Shown: positions 1 to 11,600 of the stretch, piece by piece | Layout: every line of letters begins with the position of its first letter | How positions within the stretch are numbered: the first letter of the stretch is position 1 | Notes under the pieces: model-generated | What the model saw: only the letters and a program-made list of their open reading frames with translations | Told to the model about the DNA's origin: nothing | Database searches by the model: none | Translations under genes and position numbers: made by a program | Source: Ascidia mentula | Lineage: Eukaryota > Chordata > Ascidiacea > Phlebobranchia > Ascidiidae | Direction of reading: 5' to 3' | Length of the DNA stretch: 64,000 nt | Assembly: GCA_947561715.1 (NCBI GenBank) | Contig: OX387199.1 | Span: forward strand, 4,655,001 to 4,719,000

Positions 1-428
1 ATTCAACTGGCTATACTGTAATTGCATGCGCGTTGAACGTGATCAATGCAAGCCAAGTCAAAATATACACAACAGCACATAAATTCGCTTGTTATGGAAT
101 GGTTGAAAAACGTCGATTTTGAGAAAACTCCATACATTTCTTCGTTGTTTGACTACGTTTATGTTGGTTTGAGTTTTTGCAATCATGCAATTGACTCTGC
201 ATTTGTAATAGCCTTCGGTGTCTTTACTTTAAAGTGAAACCGTAACTTAACACGAACTAAACTATATGTCGTGAAGTATACCTGACCTTCGTAGGTTAGC
301 TGATATTCATGTACAGCTTTATGGAGTAATTATAATAACAACACTCAGCCAAAACAGTAACAATATTGCTAAGAACCTTTGTTCCAACCATCATCACGTG
401 ATATAAAGTGACATCGTGATGTTAACTC
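1..428. other. Intergenic flank, no gene seen
   Basis: No exon with convincing splice sites or recognisable protein was found. A 63-codon open frame at 46-237 on the plus strand has no recognisable similarity and no splice context. An E-box CACGTG lies at 395-400. This stretch is downstream of the minus-strand LU gene that ends at 429. Confidence 0.5.
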
Positions 429-1608
429 TCAAATTAATAAAATGTGATTAACAATAAGAATAAAGCACAAAGCATCAGAAATACTCTTCCTAGGCGCGGT
501 GGCATTCAACAACACATGATCTATGTTGGTCTCTTGGATCGTCACGGTATTGTTGTGCAACGCTGTAACGGCGGATGACTTTTTGAAAGATGTTGTCGCA
601 TACCTTTGGTGAGCTGTGACTGGATTTCGAGTGGAAATTTTCCGTTCTGGTAATACAGATGTTGTTTTTGTTGGCATGGCATTAGTCGTCGAAGCTGTCG
701 AACTCCTTGGAGCTTCGAGAATGCTCGCCACGCTTTGACTGTTGCAGCCGTCTGAGTCGCAACACGCTGCTTTGCATTTACTGCAATATTAAGGAATTGC
801 ATGTTTCGGTTTTGTTCTAACGTCAAAACACTAAACTTAAATAGAAATCAACCACGCCATTCCAACAAGTTTAACTTGATAAAAATAGTGTATAAGCTGC
901 AGACAGATGGCCACTGTTTCGACCTAAAAGGTCTCATCAGTGCAGCTGGTGTGACTACAAGACGACTTTGCTGACCAAACGGTCAAGCAAAGACCACTTT
1001 GTGGTGACTATACAATCACCGTCATCCGTTGATAAAAATAAACCACACTTTGTACAGCAAAGAATTCAACACCCCGTTTTAACCTCAGGGTATTCGTTCG
1101 CCCTCTTGTAACATGCTTGAATACAATCTTAAGGAACAATTTTCATTTGGTAACCCACTAACTTTACCTGATTTGGGGTGATAGGCTTGCCAGCGATGGA
1201 ACCAAACGATTGAGTAGAGTTTGTGTATACTGAATGCAAGCTGCCTGACTCGATTCTATTTGTGAGCATTCAGAAGCAGTGTAGCATGACATGGCGTGGC
1301 CCGAGACGATGTAGGGGAAAATACTACCAGTTGCTGCAGACGAAGTTAAAAGTAGTGCACATATATAAAACGGTTTTAAGAAGTTATTGTCGCAAAAATT
1401 GGTCACGAAAAGTTTGACAAAGTTCAATGTCGTGCAAACCTTCAATACGAAGACACCTTTCCTCTGCTTCTCCGCACAGCATGTCATTTATAGCAGTGCT
1501 ATAAATTCCTGTGTTGTCCACAAACCCATTTCTGCACCGTAGAGCGTTCACGGCCATTGGGTACAGAAGGAGACAAAGGAAATGCAAACGCAAACTAAAA
1601 ACATCCAT
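429..1608 (-). CDS. Single-domain Ly6/uPAR (LU) protein, GPI-anchored
   Basis: Three exons read on the minus strand: 1440-1608, 1168-1333 and 429-780. The junction phases agree (1, then 2) and the product is 228 residues. It starts with a signal peptide (MDVFSLRLHFLCLLLYPMAV) followed at once by LRCRNG, the usual first cysteines of a three-finger LU domain. The last exon gives the LU C-terminal signature CCDSDGCN. A short Thr/Ser-rich stalk follows, then a hydrophobic C-terminus (ALCFILIVNHILLI) with no cytoplasmic tail, typical of a GPI-attachment signal. The likely role is a cell-surface recognition or signalling protein; the ligand is unknown. The first intron interrupts the domain in the same phase as in the two-domain gene at 2577-6549, so the two genes probably share an ancestor. 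Intron 2 (781-1167) carries a ribozyme-bearing repeat in the sense orientation. Confidence 0.8.
888..1028 (-). mobile_element. SINE-like element with terminal hammerhead ribozyme, copy 1
   Basis: A 141-bp insertion is bounded by a perfect 12-base direct repeat, TTGATAAAAATA at 876-887 and 1029-1040, which is a target-site duplication. Read on the minus strand the element begins near 1028 and ends with a hammerhead ribozyme about seven bases before the duplication. It shares its full length with the copy at 22323-22462. No open reading frame and no poly-A tail are present. It lies in the last intron of the one-domain LU gene and is transcribed in the ribozyme's sense direction by that gene. 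Schistosome SM-alpha SINEs and metazoan retrozymes have a comparable design; membership in either is inference. Confidence 0.85.
895..947 (-). ncRNA. Type I hammerhead ribozyme, complete
   Basis: On the minus strand every invariant part is present. Stem I is AGCTGCA (947-941) paired with TGCAGCT (901-895), 7 of 7. The core CTGATGA is at 940-934. Stem II is GACCT, loop TTT, AGGTC. GAAA is at 920-917. Stem III is ACAG paired with CTGT across a 7-base loop. The cleavage triplet GTC ends at 902, placing the scissile bond between 902 and 901. Stem I is open, which defines type I. In-cell activity is inferred, not shown. Confidence 0.9.
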
Positions 1609-2576
1609 ACAGTTGTGTGCACGTATTACTGTTTTCCTAATCAAACTAATCACGCAATTCGTGTCAAACAAATATTGCTTGCAGCACTCTCCCAAAAACC
1701 GCGCCCTCACACAATCATACATCAAACGACATGGAAATGCCTGTATGTCTTTGATATGGTTCCATTTTTTCTTCTATATTATCTACGTCAGGTTAGCCTT
1801 TGTCAGTCTCATATCAGCGGGCGTAAAAACGAAAATACAAACACCATTTATACCACGTCCTATATACCAGTTTGCGTGGGATCAGTTTAAATTAAGGATT
1901 TGTTTGTGCCCACGACAAATTGACGCATGGCCTTTAAATTAAAACTGCATAAAACACCATCGTATGCATCATGACGTTATGTTTTAGCATGTAGAACAAT
2001 AAATACTCATTTAATTCATTGACTCTGCCCCGAAAACTGAGCAAAGTAGCGGTGTTGTTGATTTTGGATGTCACATTGGGATTAATTTTCAAGCAAATGT
2101 TGTGATCAAGCAAGTTTGGAAGGAACTGCATTGATGAAAACCAGAAGTTGTCAATATTGTTTAGGATTTGGCCAATTAATAAACGTGCGCAATTAACGTG
2201 CGCCAAGCGTTATCCAAGCATTCTATTTAGTTTTTGCGTCGGTAGCTCATAATGTTATTGATGTAGTGTGCTTGTATGGATGTAGTGGTATATATTATGC
2301 GAATAGCGGTCATTATTTCTTGACTGTCATACTGCCAACGTAGCAACTCGAATAAAATATACCAACAAACATTTGACACTTTCAGAAATGTGTTGCATGT
2401 TTTTGTATACAACGGAAACAAGTCGGCACCGGAGTGGAAGGCGACACTTTTAAAATGTACTCATTCATTTTTTAACCGCTGTCGCCTTTTTTGCATGCAT
2501 TATACAAAATATTTGATATTTTTTTACTTTCATCTGTTTATCGCTGCAACTTAAATATATAAAAATACAAATGGTT
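1609..2576. other. Intergenic, upstream of one-domain LU gene
   Basis: This stretch separates the start of the one-domain LU gene from the stop of the two-domain LU gene, both on the minus strand. It should hold the promoter of the former. The open frames here (for example 1511-1942 plus) have no recognisable similarity and no supporting splice sites. Confidence 0.5.
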
Positions 2577-5500
2577 CTAAGCATAACAAAACATAGAAAA
2601 CAACACACATAGAGTAATGAAAAACAGCATGCCGCTTATGGCCACCACTGTTTTCGCTTTCACAGGAGTATGAAAATTCTGACCCGTTTGAGTGGCTTGC
2701 TTGTGCAAGCTAACCAAGGCGGTTACCAATGTTGATTTGGTTTGGTTGCTGGCTGTTGAAACAGGAGAAACATGGGTAGTGCCATGGTGACGGCGTTCGG
2801 CACTGCCGCTTGGTGTACTTGTGGAATTAACAGATGAACTTCCTCTCTGTTGCTTGTCTGCAGTTGAACTTCCTGAAGTTGTAAACTGCTCCAAGTCCCC
2901 CATTACTGTTGTGCCTCCATTATTAGGCCTGGCATCTAATGATTCTATTTGCGAAGACGCGTTGTACGGAGCACTGTTTGGGTACAGGAACAGACAAATA
3001 GATTTTATTCTTTCCGATTGCGCTTGGGTGGTCATGTTTGATTTGGAAACCGAAATAGAACACATGCTTTTGATTGTTTGTAACTGGGTCGAGTTGTCTG
3101 CATTCGATTCTAACGCGGAAGCAACAGCTTTCTCATAAATCGTTGCGGTATTTTCTGTCCCTCTTTCCGATTTTATTGTTGTTAATGGTATTGCCTCAGT
3201 TGGCGCACTTGTTTGTGTGATAGCATCATCGTTTACTGTTGTTTCGATTGTTGGTTTCACTTTAGTTGTGTCTTCAATTGCGTTTACTGTCGGTGATTCG
3301 AAATGTATATCACTGTTTGTTTGAAATTCGGCACCAAAACTAGCAGTTTTTGATTCGAGTTGCTTTCCATAGAGAACCATGTTTGTAATTGCGACTTTTC
3401 TGGTTTCAATCGATGGTTTGGTTTGGGCTTGTATTGTTGTTGCGACAGTTAATGCGCTTGTGATTGCACTTGCTGTTGTTGGATATTGATTTGAAGTTGT
3501 TGCACCGTTTCCTGTTGGATCTACTGGTGTTGTCGTTGTTCCTATTGTTGTTTGATTTTTAGCCTGTATATCTGTTTGTGTTCCTTTTTCAACTTTGGAT
3601 GTCATCCATGCATGGGATAAGGCTGGAGTTGCAGGTGTTGCTTTTACTGTTGTTAGAGGTTTCTTTGCAGTCATTGCTGGTTCTTCAGGAGTAATTGCAG
3701 CTCTTGTTGTCATTGCAGCTTCAGTTGTAGTCATTGCTTTTGTTGTTTCGGGTACCCCCGGTGTAGTGGTTACTCTTGCTGTTGTTTGAGGTTCGACAGA
3801 GGTCGCTGCCTTTGTTGTAGTTGGAGATTCCGTTGTAGTAGTTATTCTTGTTGTTGTTAAAGCTTGAGTTGAGGTTGTTGGCCTTGCTGTTGTTGAAGAT
3901 TCAGTTGTAGTCTTTATGTTTATTGTTGTTAAAGCTTTACTTGTGTTTGTTGGCCTTGCTGTTGTTGGAGATTCTCTTGTTGTTTCTAGAAACCCCGGTG
4001 TTGTGGTTACTCTTGCTGTTGTTGGAGATTCAGTTGTAGTCGTTATTCTTGTTGTTGTTAAAGTTTTAGTTGTAGTTGTTGGCCTTGCTGTTGTTGGAGA
4101 TTCCTTTGTAGTCGTGGCTCTTGTTGTTTCTAGAAACCTCGGTGTTGTGGTTACTCTTGCTGTTGTTGGAGATTCAGTTGTAGTCGTTATTCTTGTTGTT
4201 GTTAAAGTTTTAGTTGTAGTTGTTGGCCTTGCTGTTGTTGGAGGTTCAGTTGTAGTCGTGGCTCTTGTTGTTTCGAGAAACCTCGGTGTTGTGGTTACTC
4301 TTGCTGTTGTTGGAGATTCAGTTGTAGTCGTTATTCTTGTTGTTGTTAAAGTTTTAGTTGTAGTTGTTGGCCTTGCTGTTGTTGGAGGTTCAGTTGTAGT
4401 CGTGGCTCTTGTTGTTTCTAGAAACCTCGGTGTTGTGGTTACTCTTGCTGTTGTTGGAGATTTAGTTGTAGTCGTTATTCTTGTTGTTGTTAAAGTTTTA
4501 GTTGTAGTTGTTGGCCTTGTTGTTGTTGGAGGTTCAGTTGTAGTCGTGGCTCTTGTTGTTTCGATAAACCTCGGTGTTGTGATTTTTATTGCTGTTGTAG
4601 GAGATTCTGTTGTAGTAGTTATTCTTGTTGTTGCTACAGCTTGAGTTGTGGTTGTTGGCCTTGCTGTTGTTGGATATTCAGTTGTAGTCGTGGCTCTTGT
4701 TGGTATTGGCTTTGTTGTGGTAGCTTGAGTTGTCGTAAATATCCCCGTAGTTGTCAAAGATGCTGTTGTGGGTTTGGGCCACTGGTCCATAGGCAGTTTG
4801 TTGCAATCGTTTGTGTAGCAACATCCAATATTGCAATCTCTGAAAAACAAGTTATGTATGACGAAATGAATGCAAAGTAATGTCCACTACATCGCTACCC
4901 CCAACAATAATATAGCTGTTTTATACAATTAAACAGATATTTACTTTCAACCGACGGCTTATTTTATTTATGGGCGCATATTTTGCAAAACGAATGCACC
5001 ACTTTTTAGAATGTTTTTCCCATTAAAAGGGATTATACATTTAATTACTGTCAGCAAATAGTCGTAGATCTCGTGTTTTAGGATTGTTCAAGACCTGACG
5101 TTTTCGACGTATTCAAGAATTCCGCCAATCAGAAAGGTTGCCAACTTGGAGCATTCTGCTTGGAATGTGGCGCAAGTTTTCTGAGTCACGCATTCGAACC
5201 CTTCGCCAACAAAGTGACCTTCAAAAGTAAAAGTGTTGCAGGAATTGCGTTGCAAAAACAGCAAAACACAACTTTTTGTGGAGATTCACAGTGACCAATG
5301 CAGACACTGCGTAAGTGCAATGAATGTTTGAGGATATGTGTTCCTTTGGCATTTAAAATTTATTTTATATTTTCTGAAAACATTGACCTTTCGTAAGAGT
5401 TTACATTAGCGCAAAAATGGTACAGTTCCCCATGTAACAATTATATTTGTCCTTACTTCCATAGATCTGGCTTTCGGCATCAACCCGAACGCAGGCGAGT

Positions 5501-6549
5501 TCTTCTCCATCCATCTTAGGGCACACCTCCGATGCGCTGAAATTGCCGCTTCGAAAATTCTGTGGGAATGGGGTGACGATCACATTCTTCCCGACGTAAC
5601 ACGTAAGACCGGGTGGTTTAGATGTGGATGTGGGAACAGGAGTGGGAGTTGTGGTTGGAGCTGTGGAGGGCCTCTTGGTATATGACATTGTGGTAAGTGA
5701 CATTGGGGTAGTTGGAGCGGCTGTGGTCAGCTGGGGCCATTGGTCCCAAGCAACGGCGTTGCAGTTATCATTGTAGCAGCAACCAATCTTACAGGACCTA
5801 TATGTGAAAGAGAAGGCACTTAAAAAGGCAAAGCAAAAGTACGAAACAACCACCTTTGTAATTGGATTTTTAAAGAAACTAACAGCTTTAAATTTTATGA
5901 AATAATTTTTATGGTTTCAAAGGCGTTTTTAACTATTATGTTTAATTTGCAGTTTTCAACAACATTTCAATAATGATGAACAATGCTCCTGCGCAGGAAC
6001 ACACACTTACTTGACCCCGTAAAATTCCAAATATCTGGAGATAATAATCATTGCAATCTCCTCACACATAGATTGTATGTTTTCACACGTGCTGCGATGC
6101 ACGCAGTCGAATCCGGATTCTGTTATGTCAACTGGAAAGGACGAAACAACAACAATACAAATGTTCACATTAGCCTAAACGTTCTGCTCATAGTATTTGA
6201 GTGATCACATGTTTGCCACATTTAAGCTACACTATGAGCAGTGAGGACAGATCGTATTTGCACTGTGGCAGGTATAGATTTGCTATAAGATTTACTACAA
6301 GTTTCAAAATCAAATTTTATTGCTGGACAATACGACACCTTCATTCGCAGTCGCTTCCACCGCCATGCAAGCCAGGTCTTCTCCGAAATTCTTGGGACAA
6401 ACCTCAACCGAACTTTCCGCTTCAGTCTTGTCTAGAGGAAGAACTCCTGGGTAGGTGCCAGTGACACAGGACCGGATCGAACCCACAGCAAACACGCCAG
6501 ACAAAAACAGAAGAAAAACGCCCAGCTCCCTAAGCCGAAACCTGGGCAT
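2577..6549 (-). CDS. Two-LU-domain mucin-stalk protein, GPI-anchored
   Basis: Five minus-strand exons: 6339-6549, 6011-6119, 5457-5797, 5095-5218 and 2577-4839. All phases agree and the product is 1,015 residues. A signal peptide (MPRFRLRELGVFLLFLSGVF) leads into LU domain 1 (about residues 25-120), which ends CCYNDNCN. A short Thr/Pro linker follows, then LU domain 2 (about 165-265), ending CCYTNDCN. The two domains share the motif GEDLAC/GEELAC and matching intron phases, so one arose by duplicating exons of the other. From about residue 275 the protein is a Thr/Pro mucin stalk, largely a 48-residue tandem repeat, expected to be densely O-glycosylated. The end (SGMLFFITLCVLFSMFCYA) is hydrophobic with no cytoplasmic residues, as for a GPI signal. 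The donor after exon 4 (gtcttg) is weak but keeps frame. A recognition or barrier role at the cell surface is inference. Confidence 0.82.
3950..4620 (-). repeat. Coding minisatellite, 144-bp unit
   Basis: Within the mucin stalk a 144-bp unit (48 residues, with landmarks TTEPPTTARP, KTLTTTRI and TTTPRFLE) is repeated about four times with few differences, flanked by degenerate units. The unit length is a multiple of three, so copy-number change keeps the frame. This is probably a length-polymorphic VNTR. Confidence 0.85.
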
Positions 6550-8650
6550 CTTCACGCCTCGGTGGATACTTGTATTTATCAAAGATTCTGGAAATCATTT
6601 TATCATGGCTACAACTAAAGTATTGGTACCTGACGAAAAATGTATTGTGATAGAAATTGGTAGCCTTTATTATTCGCCTGCAGGCGTTGTTATCATGTTG
6701 CGTTTCTTTCCTTCTACGTGGTTTAATACTATTAATACGTTGCTTTAACTAACCTGTTCTGGTCAATTTGTTGTTTGCAGAATATTCGGAACAAAACATA
6801 ACCTCTGTGTTTAATTAAATATTTAAACATTTTATCTTTCTCAGCCAGCATCTACCCTTGCTTTCTTTTGCGTTTGACATATTTCCCCACCCGAGTTCGG
6901 ATAAAAAAAGACTGGAAGTCACGAATATGCACGTGTTTTTATAGATAATTAGACAATTGCACTCTTTTCCTTTTGCTGCACGACAACTTTCAGTTTTAGT
7001 TCACCGAAACCAGACTCGCCCGTTAAAGTTATAACAAAACCGCTCACTGGCTTGGTCGCATCCTTCGCACTGAGCGGAAGACTGTTCGCATGTTGACGAC
7101 AAAAATGGATGTGACATCACTTCCAATAAACAGTTTGCCGCCTGATACCTGCACTAATGTAACCTTGTTTGACGTCAAACGTAACGGTGAGGGAATGACA
7201 TTTTATCACCTAAGTTCATTCATTATTTCTGTGTTATGCGTGACGAGCAATAATACGGAATTCCTAGCTGTGTTTTGCCACTTTGTAAAACAGTAACATT
7301 ATTAAGCCCGTTTACAGGATACTTTAATCAGGTAATTTGAGTAATTAAGGTTCCAATTAAGCTGGGGTGTATTTCAAAGAACTTTTAATAGTTTTTGGTG
7401 TCGTAAAATTGTTATTAATAGCTTGGGTCGTTAAAACAAAGTTACCAGAGGAAGTGGAAGGTCTATATAATCGTTTGCTGCGTTAAGTACTGCATTTCAC
7501 GAACTTTTATCAAACAGAATACAGTTAACTAGTGCAACAAAATCAACCAAGTAAACACATGCAATAAAACTAAATCAAACACAAGCATAATTTTACGAAA
7601 AAATATAAATATTTATTTAGTAGAAGACAATGTAATAAACAAATTTTTGCATAATGTGCCAATAAACACATATTTTATAACGTCGAGAGAAAAAAACTTT
7701 GGGGGCAACCGTACTTGTTATATGTGTAATAAGGTGGCGTACATTCGTTCTCTGAATAATGTACGTTGATTGATGGCCAATTTCCGTCCAATTGCCTCCC
7801 GAACGGAAAATATCCTTTTACCAAACTGTGGAAATTGCATTGTGAAAACAACCGTATGTCGAAAATACAATCTCCATAGCGTTGTCTTTTTAGTATTTCA
7901 AATTCTCGGCTACTGCAGGTCGCGATAAGTCATGTTAATATGCATCAGCATGGCTGTTATTTTATTTCATGCTTTACTTGGTAATTTATGTAAAGTTAGG
8001 CGTATATTTTCGATGTACCCCTCTATGTATGGGTGGTAATTGATATCGCAACGAAGCATCTATTTGACAATTTTTATAATTTGGCTACAGCTATCGTTAA
8101 CACGACAAAAAAAACAACTTTTGCACGGAATTTCAATGGAAGAAAAAACCTTACCTGTAGTATACGCCATCGCACAATTTATTTTCGATCTCGGTAAAAC
8201 GCATGTTTTTTTTGCGTTGTCATTCTTTCAAACAGTGTGTCGAAAAAATAAACGTCGCAGGCACACAAATATGCTGGCACGACGGTAAACACAACAAAAA
8301 TTTCCAAGCCAACGTATCACCATGGTCGCGCATTCGGGTGAGGAGAGGAGATGAAATGCTCTTGAGGTCGCGGAAAAGACACGTTTGAGAGCTCTTCATT
8401 CAATACGATTCCGCTTGTGTCTTGAGATGCTCTCTCCACTTGGGTGTGATTTACTAGCGTCGGCCGGTTGAAGTGACTCGGTCAGAATAGAACGTTGTGC
8501 TTTTGGTTAGTTTGGTAACAGTGAATGGAGTGGAGTTTGTTATATGTAACTGTGATATTCCAGTTGAAAAGGTTCGGTGAGTTATGATATCAAGAGTAAA
8601 TTGTAGAGGTAGTTGGTGCTTCTTTTGTGTTTGACCGTTTGGAGGTCAAG
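6550..8650. other. Divergent intergenic region between LU genes
   Basis: Minus-strand and plus-strand LU genes diverge here, so both promoters should lie within it. No whole gene could be built. A possible minus-strand terminal exon at about 6949-7080 (ending KVVVQQKEKSAIV then stop) has an acceptor-like cgctcag just upstream, but no partner exon was found with confidence. Open frames at 7090-7296 and 8040-8288 have no recognised similarity. Confidence 0.4.
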
Positions 8651-11600
8651 ATGACTTTAATTGAAATTCTTTGCATGTGGGGGCTTCTGAACTTATACAA
8701 ATCAGGTAAAGTTTACACATTGTTCTGTCAAAGGTCTACAAAGACACTGGAGAACTCCGTGGAGTTTAATTATTTAAATTATTTAGCAAAAATTTGACTT
8801 TTGACACGATTATAAGCATGTAAACCCTATAACAAGCGAGTAATAACGAATTTTGCGGTAAACATAAACAGTGACGAAATTGGATGAAACAAACAGAAAA
8901 AAATAACGTGTTTTATTTTAGTCGCAACAAGTCAACAACCAACGTTCGAAAGTGATGAACCGCCTCTGTCCTGTTACACGTGCGAAGACGTTGACCCAAG
9001 GAAGTGCGCCACGAATCTGAATGTTATCAACAGGAAATTCTCTAAGTTGTGTCCAGCGGCTGTGAACCGTTGCATGGTTGCGTATTTTGACGTAAACCCT
9101 CGGCAATATTCGCAAAACTTTACCTCATCCAGTTACGTCATTCAGGAGTGTGACGCGGGCGAAAGTTACGTAAACGTGTCAGAAGTCTTTGGAATTGACA
9201 CCGTGCCGAAAAGCGGAGATGACCTGGTGTTATTGAACTGTACTAACTACATGGGGTGGAAGTGGGCAGAGACGGGTTTTAGTGATAAACTGACCATCGT
9301 TTACCACTGCTGTAACAAGACCAACTGCAACGGGGTGTACATTGAACCCGAATTGTCAACAACCACTGTACATCAGAGAGAAACTACAGAACAAGGAAGT
9401 GGTAACAACGACGAAGGAAGTGTTCTCTTATACGAAAACTCAGGGACAACTTACAGGCCATCAACGCATACGTCATCCGGCCAGAGATCTGATACTGATC
9501 CTACAGTTGCGCGAGATAGTTCAGGGGACAATGATATCGGTAGCGGCCAACCGACCAAGCCCGTCGCGAATATGACGCACGCGATCCCCGGGAAGATACC
9601 TCTTGCTACAAGAAACACAATTTCAGATGATGGTTCAGGTAGCAGCGACAGTGGCGACTCAATAAACTTGCAAAATTTACCCAGTACTCGTGCGGAAGGT
9701 GGTGACGCAAACTCGTCTGAGTCCTACGAAATTCATGAGATCACACTGCCGTCAGCGAGTAATCAAACTTTCACAAACAAGCCACACTCTGTCCAGGATT
9801 CAAGTACAATCGATTCGCAAGTTTATGGTTCAACTGCTTCGTGGCTGGGAATTAACGATTTTGAAAGATTTGCCATGTTTCCTTTGGGCATTTTGCGCAA
9901 AGAAAACTCCTCAGTTTCGTCATCTAATGAGACTGAAGACAGGAGTTTGGGTACGGAAATTTACAATACAGTCTCGGACAATTTTTCCGGACCTTTTTCG
10001 TCTGGCTCAGGGTCAGGGGAAACGCACAGTACTGCAACTATTCAAACAAGCGACATTCAAGTACACACTCTAACAAATGCTTCGTCAACAGTGACGTCAA
10101 CTACATTTACTCCCACAAAAAGCACAACTAAAACAACAAACATAGATTTGTCAATTGTCACCGAACTTGGAAGTGGCCATTCAGGGGACATCCCATTGCC
10201 ACCTGTGACTGATTTTGCACCGATACCTACAGTTACGACCACGGCAAATTCAGCAGTTAACGCAACGAAAACAAATGATGTATCTATGCAAATTGGTAAC
10301 GAGATAGGAAGCGGCCAATTAGATTCTACAACATGGCACGCAGTTACAGATTACTTATCAACTGGTGTAAGTACTTCCCCAGCTTCCCGTGATGTGACAG
10401 ACACTTTGGATGAGATTTATAGTGGAAGTGGTCAATCTGGCGGCATTCCCCGGAAGATTGTTGCAGATTCAACACAACTCTTTACCACCACTTATCCCAC
10501 TCCATTTCTTACACAAACCACTGTCTCTGAGAAAGATATTACGGAAAGTGTCAATGATCAACTGACTACAGCTACATGGCAAGACGGTTCAACTTCCAAT
10601 ATTGATTACTTCGTTTCGTCAGGCTTCACCGAAAATCCCATCGTTAATGAAGAGAGGCAACTCCAAACAACTTCCAACACTTTATCACCAAGTTTTCGGC
10701 CCTCAATTGAAATCACGACAGTGTTCGCTCCGTTTACTAAAGCCGTTACGAAAGGAAACGTTGACCGGCAGTCAGGTGATTTTCTAATTGACGAGATTAC
10801 TGATGTCTCTCCCCATCACACGTCCCAAACTGTTGATTTCACGGTGCACTCGAATGCTCTTGCAGACAGAACAGAAACAACCAGAGCCGTTAAACAACAG
10901 AAAGCCACGACGTGGCATCCAATAACTGGTTCTCATGTTGATACTACTTTCCCAAGTTTGCAATCTACGACCTCGTGGTTGATAAGTTCAAACAGCGGTA
11001 GCGGTCAGTCGGAGCTAACCACTTTGAACGACGCAAGTACCGATCCTACAGATGCAACATTTCAATGGAAAAACGTCACCACAATGCACGAGTCGACGGA
11101 ATGGATTGAGGGGAGCGTTGGAAGTGGTAGTAAATGGACCAATACTGCTCCCAACTTAGACACCACACAGTCATCTGCCACATATAACTTCCTAACGTGG
11201 TTCAAAACCACAGACAGGGGTATGACAACTGTCTACCAAACTTCACCACCAACATCTGAAGAAAACGGTTTGACCAACTCAGTTACGACAGAAGATACTT
11301 TTGCGACATCTACAACTTCCAGTAGTATTTCTACCATATATACTACCTTCCCTGAAGCTCCGTCCAACCAAACACTGTTTGTGACAAAGAAAATTGAAAA
11401 GCACGTCACACCTGACTATACACAAGGTATTACAGTATTTCCGACCACTGGTCTTGCCGACCAAAAAACAACCAGCAATATAAACAAGAGGACGATTGTA
11501 ACACAAACAACTTCTACGACGTTTTCTTACTCTGAGGATACCAATATTGAAACTCACACGTCAACAAACATACCAAAAAGACGCCAATCCACTTTCGGCT

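Noticed and set aside
46-237. 63-codon open frame at the window start
   Set aside because: No similarity, no splice context, and length within chance for AT-rich sequence.
3916-4644. A 242-codon open frame on the plus strand, rich in Val
   Set aside because: It is the antisense shadow of the ACN-rich threonine repeats of the mucin gene: the complement of Thr codons lacks stops. It has no start context or similarity.
8040-8388. Overlapping open frames before the KIAA1549-like gene
   Set aside because: No recognisable protein features beyond a hydrophobic run; no splice partners.
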